NCBI GenBank assembly: GCA_016867005.1
Contig: VGKM01000011.1
Span: forward strand, 1 to 16,485
Reading direction: 5' to 3'
DNA: 16,485 nucleotides
From: Candidatus Omnitrophota bacterium
GTDB taxonomy: Bacteria > Omnitrophota > Gorgyraeia > Gygaellales > Profunditerraquicolaceae
The number at the start of each line of letters is the position of its first letter. Within the stretch, counting starts at the first letter, position 1. Both the position numbers and the translations under genes were made by a program. Of the stretch, positions 7,142-14,555 are shown piece after piece. The notes beneath the pieces are model-generated. The model saw only the letters and a list, made by a program, of their open reading frames with translations, made no database searches and had not been told where the DNA came from.

Positions 7142-7933
7142 TTAAGAAATGGAGTTTGCCAGGTTGGCAAAATCCTGCAGCGACAGGCATTCAGGGCGTA
7201 TGTTAGGGAGGATATTAAAATCTTTAAAAAAACTATTCAGTGATCCGGCCGGCACTTTATCCTTCAGGCTGTTCCTTAAGGTCTTCCTCCGCTGATTAAA
7301 AGCTGCCCTGATTATATTAAAAAATACAGCTTCGTCTTTTAGCGCAAACAGCGGCCTGTCTCTTACAACAAGTTTTAGAAAAACAGAATCTACCTTAGGC
7401 GCGGGGCTGAATGAATTCTTTTTTATTGAAAAAATAGTTTTTGGGGAAAAATAGTACTGCACAAAACAACTAAGAGAACCGTATTCCTTAGAGCCCGCCT
7501 GTGCCGCTAATCTGTCAGCAAGCTCTTTCTGAACGGTCAGAAAAACATTTTTTAATTTGTGCCTGTGCCTGATAAGATGCTCAATTATCGGCGTCGTGAT
7601 ATAATAAGGAATATTCCCCAGCACATCGATCCGCCTGCTTTCATTTGCAAAGAACTTAGAGATATCAAATTTTAGTATATCGCAATTTAAAATATTTATA
7701 TTGTCCAGGCAGGATAAGTTTTCCCGAAGTACTCCTAATAACCTGGTATCTATTTCTACAGCAAAAACTTTTTTTACCTGTTTTGCAATTAATGCAGTTA
7801 GATCCCCCCTCCCTGCACCGATTTCTAAAAGTATATCCTGGAGAGAAAATCCGCAAGCAGAAACTATTTTACGCTGAATATTCTTATCGGTTAAAAAATT
7901 CTGGCCTAGGCTTTTTTTTGGTTTGATGTACAT
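7142..7933 (-). CDS. ksgA: 16S rRNA adenine dimethyltransferase (RsmA/KsgA)
   Basis: KsgA dimethylates two adjacent adenines in the 3' terminal hairpin of 16S rRNA (A1518 and A1519 in E. coli) and acts as a late 30S assembly checkpoint. The 263-residue product has KSLGQNFLTD at the N-terminus, the SAM-binding motif LEIGAGRGDLT (36-46), the acidic ribose contact VEID (59-62), and the catalytic motif GNIPYYIT (106-113), which matches the family NLPYN-type motif. The C-terminal lid follows, with FNQRRKTLRNSL. The start ATG lies within the end of pdxA, giving a 28-base overlap in another frame, and MYIKPKKSLGQNFL matches the usual family beginning. It is the last gene of its unit. No intrinsic terminator is seen before the next promoter. 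Confidence 0.97.
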   Translation of the reverse strand: MYIKPKKSLGQNFLTDKNIQRKIVSACGFSLQDILLEIGAGRGDLTALIAKQVKKVFAVEIDTRLLGVLRENLSCLDNINILNCDILKFDISKFFANESRRIDVLGNIPYYITTPIIEHLIRHRHKLKNVFLTVQKELADRLAAQAGSKEYGSLSCFVQYYFSPKTIFSIKKNSFSPAPKVDSVFLKLVVRDRPLFALKDEAVFFNIIRAAFNQRRKTLRNSLKDKVPAGSLNSFFKDFNILPNIRPECLSLQDFANLANSIS

Positions 7934-8856
7934 CTGATGGCGGATTTGATCGCTTCAATCATAGAAACCGGATCAGCAATATTCTTTCCGGCAATATTAA
8001 AGGCAGTGCCGTGAAGAGGCGATGTCCGGACATACGGCAGGCCCAAAGTAAGATTAACACCGCCAGAAGGAGACGATAATTTTAGCGGTATAAGGGCCTG
8101 GTCATGGAACAATGCTATTACGCAGTCAAACCTGCCGCAAAAAGCATCCTTTATCGCTGAATCAGCGGGCAATGGCCCGTAAATATACTTAATATTTTTC
8201 TTAAGCTTTTTAACGGCCGGCTTTAAAAGCGAATTTTCCTCATTCCCAAATAAGCCGTTATCCGAAGCATGCGGATTTAACCCGCAAACCGCAATCCGCG
8301 GGCTATCTATGGAAAAAAAGCCCTTTAACGCTTCATTTGTCAATAAAGCTGTTTTTATCAAATCCGATGATTTAATGTTTGAAGCTACATCTTTTAAAGC
8401 GATGTGCCGGGTTATAAGCGAAAACTTCAATTTTTCATTCAAAAGCATCATTACGATATATTTTGAACCGCTCTTTTCTTTTAGATATTCCGTATGCCCG
8501 GAAAAATGCATACCGGAAAGATTTATTGCCTCCTTAGAAACAGGAGCAGTAACAAGGCAATCAATTTCTTTACTACATATCATATCTACCGCAGCATCAA
8601 GATATTCTACAGAAGCCCTCCCGTACTCTGGGCGTATTTTACCGCATTTGAAGTTTTTACGATTAATATTGCCCAGGTCGACAAAGCGGTAACCTTTGAT
8701 TTCCGGCCTCTGTCCCCTGGTTTTCTCAAACACCCATTTGTCTCCGATGACCACGAATTCTGCCCGGGATTTTTGCCCGGATAAGGACTTAAAAACCACC
8801 TCCGGGCCGATACCGGAAGGATCTCCCATAGTTATCCCAACTCGGATTTTAGCCAT
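7906..8856 (-). CDS. pdxA: 4-hydroxythreonine-4-phosphate dehydrogenase
   Basis: PdxA oxidises 4-phosphohydroxy-L-threonine in the DXP-dependent route to pyridoxal phosphate; its product is used by PdxJ. The 316-residue length is normal. Motifs include ITMGDPSGIGPE (8-19), GHTEYLKEKSG (120-130), NPHASDNGLFGNEE (from 194), IALFHDQ (247-253) and LPYVRTSPLHGTAF (273-286). The three histidines equivalent to the metal ligands of the E. coli enzyme are H151, H196 and H251. Spacing between them matches the family, so the enzyme should be active. It lies 36 bases after the SurA-like gene without a clear Shine-Dalgarno site, and its end overlaps ksgA. The order surA-pdxA-ksgA is the same as in E. coli. 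Confidence 0.96.
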   Translation of the reverse strand: MAKIRVGITMGDPSGIGPEVVFKSLSGQKSRAEFVVIGDKWVFEKTRGQRPEIKGYRFVDLGNINRKNFKCGKIRPEYGRASVEYLDAAVDMICSKEIDCLVTAPVSKEAINLSGMHFSGHTEYLKEKSGSKYIVMMLLNEKLKFSLITRHIALKDVASNIKSSDLIKTALLTNEALKGFFSIDSPRIAVCGLNPHASDNGLFGNEENSLLKPAVKKLKKNIKYIYGPLPADSAIKDAFCGRFDCVIALFHDQALIPLKLSSPSGGVNLTLGLPYVRTSPLHGTAFNIAGKNIADPVSMIEAIKSAIRCTSNQKKA

Positions 8857-8892
8857 TTTATTTAAATCGGGCTTGGATTTTAGATTTATACA

Positions 8893-9810
8893 TCAATCCT
8901 GGACAAGCTTGATATAGGAATGCTTTCTTAATTCGGCCAGCCAGGTGGAAAGCTCTGCTTCCATTTTACTGTTCTGAAGATATGAGAAGACCTGTTCTTT
9001 GGCTTCATCCAAAGTCAGCTTCCGGGGAGGAGTAATGCTATCCAATTTGAAAATATAATAACTATCATATATCTTTACCGGCTCCGATATCTCCTGAGGC
9101 ATGAGTTTAAAAATGGTCTCTTCGATTTCTTTTCTTAATTTCCCTGAACGGCTGGCAACAAGCTCATTTAAAGGCATGCCGTACTTATTGGCTACACTGT
9201 CAAAAGGTTCCCCCTTTTTCAAATCCGCAAAGGCCTTTTTTGCCACAATTTCTTCTTCGGTATTCATTGAGCTGAAAAACCGCTCTTCACCCAGGTCAAA
9301 CTCTTTTTCATTCTTCTGATAAAATTCGGTGACCTCAAGCGGGGTGACCGTAACTTTGCTTCTTATTTTGTATTCAATCATATTGAACATCAAGAATTGT
9401 TCCCTTATTTTCTTTTCCAGATCCGAAAGGACCAACCCTTGCTGCCGCAGGGAATTCTGAAATTCCGCATCAGTCCGGTAATGCCTCCTTATTTCATCAA
9501 GCCTTGCCTTCACCCTTGATTCATCAACAATAACCTTGTAGCGCTTTGCTTCCTGCAATATGAGCCTGTCGTCAATAAGCTTATTGATCAGGTCAAGCTT
9601 CATATCCTGGATCTTGGTCTCCAGTTCTTTGCCAGAATATTCTTCGGACAATTGCATGCGCATAAAATTAAGGAAATCGTTAAGGTCTTTCTGGGTAATG
9701 ATATCATTATTGACGATACCTACTATTTTATCCTGGGCAAACGCGAAATGACAGATACAGAAGCTGCTTAATAATATTAAAACCGCAATTTTAACCTTAA
9801 GATTACCCAT
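8893..9810 (-). CDS. SurA-like periplasmic chaperone with a degenerate parvulin domain
   Basis: The 305-residue product has a signal peptide (hydrophobic core about 8-20, likely cleavage after AFA at 25) and a SurA N-terminal chaperone domain (IVGIVNNDIITQKDLNDF, then helices to about 150). Around 155-262 follows one parvulin-type domain with KKAFADLKKGEPFDSVANKY, ISEPVKIYDSYYIFKL and a final helix. SurA of proteobacteria has two parvulin domains and about 430 residues. Here the first-strand HIL signature reads RFFSS and the late GYHI signature reads SYYIF, so proline isomerase activity is doubtful and a chaperone role more likely. It probably helps outer-membrane or other exported proteins fold. 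It overlaps the mfd end by eight bases and precedes pdxA, the position of surA in E. coli. The symbol is left blank because PrsA-like or other SurA_N proteins are alternatives. Confidence 0.82.
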   Translation of the reverse strand: MGNLKVKIAVLILLSSFCICHFAFAQDKIVGIVNNDIITQKDLNDFLNFMRMQLSEEYSGKELETKIQDMKLDLINKLIDDRLILQEAKRYKVIVDESRVKARLDEIRRHYRTDAEFQNSLRQQGLVLSDLEKKIREQFLMFNMIEYKIRSKVTVTPLEVTEFYQKNEKEFDLGEERFFSSMNTEEEIVAKKAFADLKKGEPFDSVANKYGMPLNELVASRSGKLRKEIEETIFKLMPQEISEPVKIYDSYYIFKLDSITPPRKLTLDEAKEQVFSYLQNSKMEAELSTWLAELRKHSYIKLVQD

Positions 9811-11701
9811 TTATCCTTGCTTTCTTAAACGTACCGATAGCTTCTTTTAAAAGGCGGCAGTAAAGATCAAATCCTACTGCTGCAATAAAACCATGCTGCT
9901 GTGCCCCCAATAAATTACCTGCCCCGCGCATTTCCAGGTCCTCCATGGCGATTTTAAATCCGCTTCCCAGTTCCGAATGCTCCTCTATCGCCTGGAGGCG
10001 TTTCTTTGCCTCTGCTTCCAATGTTTCATGCCTGGGCACCATAAAGTAAGCGAATGCCGGCTTATCGATCCTTCCTACCCTGCCCCTTAATTGATGCAAA
10101 TCGCTCAATCCAAACCTGTGCGCGTTATTGACTACCAAAGTATTGACATTTGGTATATCTATGCCGGACTGGATTATCATAGTACAAACCAGGACCTGGA
10201 TCTGGCCTTTCAAAAAGCTGAACATTGCATCTTCGAGTTGCCTCGGAGGCATCTGGCCATGGCCTATGCCGACTTTTATCCCTACGGGCAGGATCTTTAC
10301 CAGTTTTTCTTTTACTTTTTCAATATCATGAACGCGGTTATGCAAAAAATAAACCTGCCCGCCTCTTTCAATTTCGCGCAAGATTACCTGGCGCACCAAA
10401 TCTTCATCATATTCTACCACAATTGACTTAATAGGCAACCTATTTTGAGGCGGGGTATTAATCACGGACAGGTCTTTTGCTCCCATTAGGCTCATATATA
10501 ATGTGCGGGGTATGGGGGTCGCGGTCAATGTAAGGATATCGCAGGATAAACGCAGCGATTTTAATTTTTCTTTCGATTTTACGCCAAATCTCTGTTCCTC
10601 ATCAATAATCACAAGGCCAAGGTCCTTAAATTTGATGTCATTGGATAAAAGGCGGTGCGTACCGATTACAATATCAACCGTTCCTTCGGCAAGGCCTTTA
10701 ACAATCTGCCTCTGTTGAAGCTTGGTCCTGAACCTGGAAAGCATCGCTAAGTTAACCGGAAAATCGCCTAAGCGGAACTTAAAATTCTGATAGTGCTGTT
10801 CAGCCAGGATCGTAGTAGGCACCAAAAAAACAACCTGCTTATTGTTCATTGTTGCTTTAAATGCGGCCCGCATGGCAACTTCTGTCTTGCCATAGCCCAC
10901 ATCACCGCAAAGGAGGCGGTCCATAGGCCTCTTGGATTCCATGTCAAGTTTTACCTCGGTGGCAGCATTGTGCTGATCAGGCGTCTCTCCATAAGGAAAT
11001 TTCTCTTCGAACTGCCTTTGCCAATCGTTGTCAACAGCACAGGAAAACCCTTCAACGCTCATCCTCATTGCCTGTAAAGACAAAAGGTCCCAGGCCAGCT
11101 TCTGTATTCCTTTTCTTGCTCTTTCTTTGATCCTTAACCATTCTTTGGAACCAAGCTTGAACAACTTAGGCCTGCGAACCTGGAAGGCAATATACTTTTG
11201 CACCAAATGCATATCTTCAACAGGGACATAAAGTTTTTCCTGGCGGTCGTATTCAATAACAAGATGGTCCTGTAGTTTTTCTTTTAGCTTTAACTTATGA
11301 AAGCCCATAAACCTGCCGATGCCGTAACGGTTATGCACGACATAGTCGCCGAGCTTAAGATCGATAAAATTATCTATGGGGAAATCTTCTTTAAAAAGGA
11401 GGGCTTTAAACTGGCGGGGTTTCTTAACCGGCAGAATTATAACTATCCTATGCTCCCAGGAGGCCTCGCCGGTCAAAGGATTGAATGTCTTGATCGAGCT
11501 TATCTTATCATCGTCAAGCTCGATGCGTATAGGCAGCTCAAATGAAAAAGGGAATATATCAAGAGTGCCTCCCCTGAGGGCAAAATCGCCCTCTTGGCTT
11601 ACCGCATCGCGCCTTTTATACCCGAAATCAAAGGTTAAAGAGCTAGATACGAAGTCGAGATTGATATCTGCGTCTTTGTAGAGCTTAAGAGACTTGAACA
11701 T
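9803..11701 (-). CDS. mfd: Shortened transcription-repair coupling factor Mfd
   Basis: Mfd removes stalled RNA polymerase from DNA lesions and recruits UvrA. This version has 632 residues against about 1100-1150 in the family. It begins with a stretch like UvrB/Mfd domain 2 (GYKRRDAVSQEGDFALRGGT at 27-46, IRIELDDDKISSIK at 58-71). It then passes directly to the RNA polymerase-interacting domain (KLGDYVVHNRYGIGRFMG, 116-133) and the RecG-like translocase. The motor has Walker A GDVGYGKT (266-273), DEEQRFG (368-373 region), TATPIPRT (393-400), HQLRGRVGR and an intact TRG region (MEDLEMRGAGNLLGAQQHG). Domains 1a, 1b, 3 and 7 are absent. The start is forced: an in-frame TGA lies four bases upstream and the secDF stop is only seven bases before the ATG. 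No Shine-Dalgarno site is visible, so coupling to secDF is likely. The RID separates it from RecG. Confidence 0.93.
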   Translation of the reverse strand: MFKSLKLYKDADINLDFVSSSLTFDFGYKRRDAVSQEGDFALRGGTLDIFPFSFELPIRIELDDDKISSIKTFNPLTGEASWEHRIVIILPVKKPRQFKALLFKEDFPIDNFIDLKLGDYVVHNRYGIGRFMGFHKLKLKEKLQDHLVIEYDRQEKLYVPVEDMHLVQKYIAFQVRRPKLFKLGSKEWLRIKERARKGIQKLAWDLLSLQAMRMSVEGFSCAVDNDWQRQFEEKFPYGETPDQHNAATEVKLDMESKRPMDRLLCGDVGYGKTEVAMRAAFKATMNNKQVVFLVPTTILAEQHYQNFKFRLGDFPVNLAMLSRFRTKLQQRQIVKGLAEGTVDIVIGTHRLLSNDIKFKDLGLVIIDEEQRFGVKSKEKLKSLRLSCDILTLTATPIPRTLYMSLMGAKDLSVINTPPQNRLPIKSIVVEYDEDLVRQVILREIERGGQVYFLHNRVHDIEKVKEKLVKILPVGIKVGIGHGQMPPRQLEDAMFSFLKGQIQVLVCTMIIQSGIDIPNVNTLVVNNAHRFGLSDLHQLRGRVGRIDKPAFAYFMVPRHETLEAEAKKRLQAIEEHSELGSGFKIAMEDLEMRGAGNLLGAQQHGFIAAVGFDLYCRLLKEAIGTFKKARING

Positions 11702-11708
11702 TAATCAG

Positions 11709-13904
11709 TTATTTCTTTTTCGTCCAGGCAAGTACAAGCGGAGAGGCGATAAAAATAGTGGAATAAACGCCGGAGATAAAACCGGCGATCAATGCAAAGG
11801 CAAAATTTCCTAAAACCTCTCCTCCGTATAACAGAATGGCGGTTACTACAAAAAGCGTTGATAGCGAAGTAAGTATAGTCCTGCCGAGCGTCTGGTTAAC
11901 ACTTAGATTAATCAACTCAGAAAGGCTTAATTTACGGGAAAGGCGCATATTTTCACGCACCCGGTCATAAATTACAATTGTATCATTTATTGAATAACCG
12001 GCTATGGCTAAAAATGCGGTTACGCTTAATAAATCAATAGGCCTGCCGGTAATCGCCAAAAGCCCGAGGGCAATTAAAACGTCGTGCAACAGCGCAATTA
12101 CGCCGGCAATGGCGAAATTGAAATGTTTAAACCTGATAAATACATAAATCAGGATCCCTACGAGCGCCCAGATAAGCGCATTAACGGCCTTGCCTTTTAG
12201 ATACCTTCCCGCAACCGGGCCGACTTTTTCGATTCGCAGGATCTGAATATCCTCATCGGGGAACTTTTCTTTTAATTTATCGGTTATGATATCACTTTTG
12301 TCGCTTGAAGTCCTGATGAGGACAACTTTCGGGTCTTCCTTGAATTGCTGTATTGAGGCGTCACTAAAACCTGCTTCGCTTAAACAACCACGCACTTTAT
12401 CTATTGCTACAGCGTTCTTAAAACTGTATTCATGTAGCTGTCCGCCGGAAAAATCAATCCCGTAAGCATTTTTGCCTTTATTAAAAAAGGCAACCATGCC
12501 TGAAATGATAATAACCAGCGAAAGTACATAGCAAATCTTTCTTTTCCCGACGAAATCGATCTTTGTTTGCCTGATCCAATTCTGCATCGGAAGAGATTTC
12601 AGCCATCCGAAAGAAAGGAAAATTTCCATTATGGTCCTTGTTACTACAACCGCCGTAAACATACTGGCAAGAAGGCCGATGGTCAAAGTTACGGCAAAAC
12701 CCCTGATAGGCCCGGTTCCGAACCAAAACAGGAATAAAGAAGCGATTAAGGTAGTCAGATTAGAGTCAAGAATAGCGGTAAAGGCGCGGCTGTAACCGTT
12801 TGCTATAGCAGTGCGCAGGGCTTTGCCTGCGTTGATTTCTTCGCGTATTCTTTCATTGATCAGGACATTGGCATCTACTGCCATACCTAAAGACAAAGCA
12901 ATGCCGGCTATACCCGGCAATGTCAGGGTTGCAGATACTCCGGGGAATAATGCCGGCAACATGCCTAATCCGCCTAATATGATTAAAAAGTTCAATAAAA
13001 GCGCTATATCGGCAACTAAACCCGCCAGTAAATAATAGAATGCCATAAAAAATATGACAATGATGCCGCCGATAATAGACGCCTTCACTCCTTTATTAAT
13101 GGAATCCTGGCCAAGCAATGGGCCGATGGTCCTCTCCTCTTCAATATGCATAGGAGCAGGTAAAGCGCCTACGCGCAGCACCAATGCCGTATCCTGCGCC
13201 TGGTCCGGAGTAAAACGGCCAGTTATTACCGCCTGTCCGGAAGGAATAGCTTCTTTAATACGGGGGGCTGTCTGGATTTTGCCGTCTAAAACAATTGCCA
13301 GCCTTCTGCCAACGTTACCGACAGTGATCTCGGCAAATTTCTTTGCGCCTTCCGGGTTAAATTCAAGCGAAACAACCGGCTCATTAAAAGAACTCTGGTC
13401 AAAACGCACCGATGCGTTGGAAATAGCATCGCCAGTTAAAATAGCGTTTTTCTCTAATAATAACGGCTCGTTATCATCAAGCGCGCGCGCTAATTCAAAT
13501 CCTTCGGGAATATTGCCTTCTATTGCCTGTTTTAATTTTTCTAAATCATTTGAAACAAGCTTAAACTCAAGAAGGGCGGTTTTGCCGATCAAATCAATGG
13601 CTCTTTGGCGGTCAGTAACTCCAGGGAGCTGTACCACGATCTCATCTATCCCCTGTTTGACTATGTGAGGTTCCCTTACCCCGAAAGCATCAATCCTGTT
13701 CCTGATTACTTCCAGCGCCCGGTCACAGGCATCGGCCTTGGCATCAGCAGAAAGCCCTTTTGTATCAACCTTTAAAAGAAGGTGCATCCCGCCCTGCAGA
13801 TCAAGGCCCAGATTTATCTTCTTATTCAGAGGAAAGGCAGAATAGGCACAGATGCCTACTACCGCCAGGATCATGATTGATTTATAAAGGACCCTTTTTT
13901 CCAT
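11709..13904 (-). CDS. secDF: Fused protein translocase subunit SecDF
   Basis: SecD and SecF use the proton gradient to help pull secreted proteins through SecYEG at the periplasmic side. Here both are in one 731-residue chain, as in Bacillus. The SecD half (1 to about 435) has an N-terminal membrane helix, the LGLDLQGGMHLLL motif at about 32, the periplasmic P1 region (IRNRIDAFGVREP, VVQLPGVTDRQRAIDLIG), and five membrane helices including GIALSLGMAVDANVLINERI. The SecF half starts near M440 (NWIRQTKIDFVGKRK) with GIDFSGGQLHEYSF and AIAGYSINDTIVIYDRVREN. The conserved charged residues of both halves (D in DANVLINE, D in INDTIVIYDR) are present. AAGGAGG about eleven bases before the ATG, overlapping the yajC stop, sets the start. 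Confidence 0.97.
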   Translation of the reverse strand: MEKRVLYKSIMILAVVGICAYSAFPLNKKINLGLDLQGGMHLLLKVDTKGLSADAKADACDRALEVIRNRIDAFGVREPHIVKQGIDEIVVQLPGVTDRQRAIDLIGKTALLEFKLVSNDLEKLKQAIEGNIPEGFELARALDDNEPLLLEKNAILTGDAISNASVRFDQSSFNEPVVSLEFNPEGAKKFAEITVGNVGRRLAIVLDGKIQTAPRIKEAIPSGQAVITGRFTPDQAQDTALVLRVGALPAPMHIEEERTIGPLLGQDSINKGVKASIIGGIIVIFFMAFYYLLAGLVADIALLLNFLIILGGLGMLPALFPGVSATLTLPGIAGIALSLGMAVDANVLINERIREEINAGKALRTAIANGYSRAFTAILDSNLTTLIASLFLFWFGTGPIRGFAVTLTIGLLASMFTAVVVTRTIMEIFLSFGWLKSLPMQNWIRQTKIDFVGKRKICYVLSLVIIISGMVAFFNKGKNAYGIDFSGGQLHEYSFKNAVAIDKVRGCLSEAGFSDASIQQFKEDPKVVLIRTSSDKSDIITDKLKEKFPDEDIQILRIEKVGPVAGRYLKGKAVNALIWALVGILIYVFIRFKHFNFAIAGVIALLHDVLIALGLLAITGRPIDLLSVTAFLAIAGYSINDTIVIYDRVRENMRLSRKLSLSELINLSVNQTLGRTILTSLSTLFVVTAILLYGGEVLGNFAFALIAGFISGVYSTIFIASPLVLAWTKKK

Positions 13905-13921
13905 TTTTTATTAAGCCCTCC

Positions 13922-14215
13922 TTAGGAGGCAGCGCCTGCTTTTATTGTTTTAAGCGCAATACAATTCTTTTCTACTTCGATCTTTACGTTTTCATCTATC
14001 CTTATTACAACTGTTTTGTCCTTCACATTGACAACCGTCCCGTGGATCCCTCCCGAAGTCACTACATCGTCATTTTTGTTCAGGGAACCGATCATCTTCT
14101 GGCGCTCTTTTTCCTGCTTTTTCTGAGGGCGGATCAGAAGAAAATAAAAGATCACAAAGATCAATAACAGCGGAAATAGATTAACTATGGGATTTACTGC
14201 TTGTCCTTGAGGCAT
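13922..14215 (-). CDS. yajC: Sec translocon accessory protein YajC
   Basis: YajC is a small inner-membrane protein that forms a complex with SecD and SecF. The 97-residue product has one membrane helix (about 12-28, LFPLLLIFVIFYFLLI) followed by RPQKKQEKERQKMI and the conserved GDDVVTSGGIHGTV-type segment (here NDDVVTSGGIHGTVVNV), then a short beta domain. AAGGAG eight bases before the ATG is provided by the lysine-rich end of rpsP. It stands directly before secDF, its most frequent neighbour across bacteria, and the usual upstream tgt gene is replaced here by rpsP. Confidence 0.95.
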   Translation of the reverse strand: MPQGQAVNPIVNLFPLLLIFVIFYFLLIRPQKKQEKERQKMIGSLNKNDDVVTSGGIHGTVVNVKDKTVVIRIDENVKIEVEKNCIALKTIKAGAAS

Positions 14216-14219
14216 TTAA

Positions 14220-14462
14220 TTACTCCTTTTTCTTTTTTTTAGCCAAACTCTCAACAGTATCAGAAAGAATTGCTCCGTTTTTTACCCAATGCTGCAGCCG
14301 TTCAAGTTTTATCTTCACTTCTCCTGAAACAGGATTATAAAAACCTATTTCTTCAATAAACCTGGCATCTCTTCCCGCATGCTGATCAAAGACCGAGATG
14401 CGGAAATGCGGTTTTCCTTTAGGATTCTTGCCAATCCTGCGTAAACGTATGCGAACTGCCAT
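14220..14462 (-). CDS. rpsP: 30S ribosomal protein S16
   Basis: S16 is a small-subunit assembly protein binding the 5' domain of 16S rRNA. The 80-residue product has the family beginning MAVRIRLRRIGKNPKGKPHF and the signature RISVFDQHAGRDARFIEEIG, then GFYNP, VKIKLERLQHWVKNGA and a lysine tail KKKKKE. AAGGAAG lies about seven bases before the ATG. In most bacteria rpsP leads rimM-trmD-rplS. Here it heads a unit with yajC and secDF instead. The promoter at 14528-14555 and a palindrome at its start point lie just upstream. Confidence 0.97.
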   Translation of the reverse strand: MAVRIRLRRIGKNPKGKPHFRISVFDQHAGRDARFIEEIGFYNPVSGEVKIKLERLQHWVKNGAILSDTVESLAKKKKKE

Positions 14463-14505
14463 TTTTAACTTCCTTTCTTTTTAAATTAACGATAATGGGC
14501 CTGTA

Positions 14506-14520
14506 CCACACCCGGTGTGG
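14506..14520. promoter_or_regulatory. 15-base palindrome at the rpsP promoter start point
   Basis: CCACACC-C-GGTGTGG is a perfect 7-1-7 inverted repeat. It begins about eight bases after the -10 box of the rpsP promoter and so lies at or next to the predicted transcription start. As DNA it has the size and symmetry of a dimeric repressor site, where it would block initiation. As RNA it could form a 5'-terminal six-base-pair G/C-rich hairpin with a three-base loop that protects the mRNA. The sequence alone does not decide between these. Confidence 0.55.
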
Positions 14521-14527
14521 AATAGGT

Positions 14528-14555
14528 AGTATAACATTAAATCTGTTAATTTCAA
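14528..14555 (-). promoter_or_regulatory. Sigma70-type promoter for rpsP-yajC-secDF-mfd-surA-pdxA-ksgA
   Basis: The minus strand shows TTGAAA (14555-14550), a 16-base spacer, and TATACT (14533-14528). Each box differs from consensus by one base. The -35 box includes the TGA stop of trpE, so the his/trp unit runs directly into this promoter. The predicted start is near 14521, about 58 bases before the rpsP ATG. No other convincing promoter is seen between here and ksgA, whose genes are tightly spaced. Confidence 0.72.

Noticed and set aside
9803..11701. Reading this gene as RecG
   Set aside because: The motor is RecG-like, but the RNA polymerase-interacting domain (GDYVVHNRYGIGRFMG), the domain 2 remnant and the TRG region are typical of Mfd. 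The RecG wedge domain is absent.
13054..13668. Plus-strand open frame of 204 codons opposite secDF
   Set aside because: It lies wholly antisense to a well-conserved SecD region, has no family resemblance and a composition of the kind expected from reading the other strand. It is a shadow frame.
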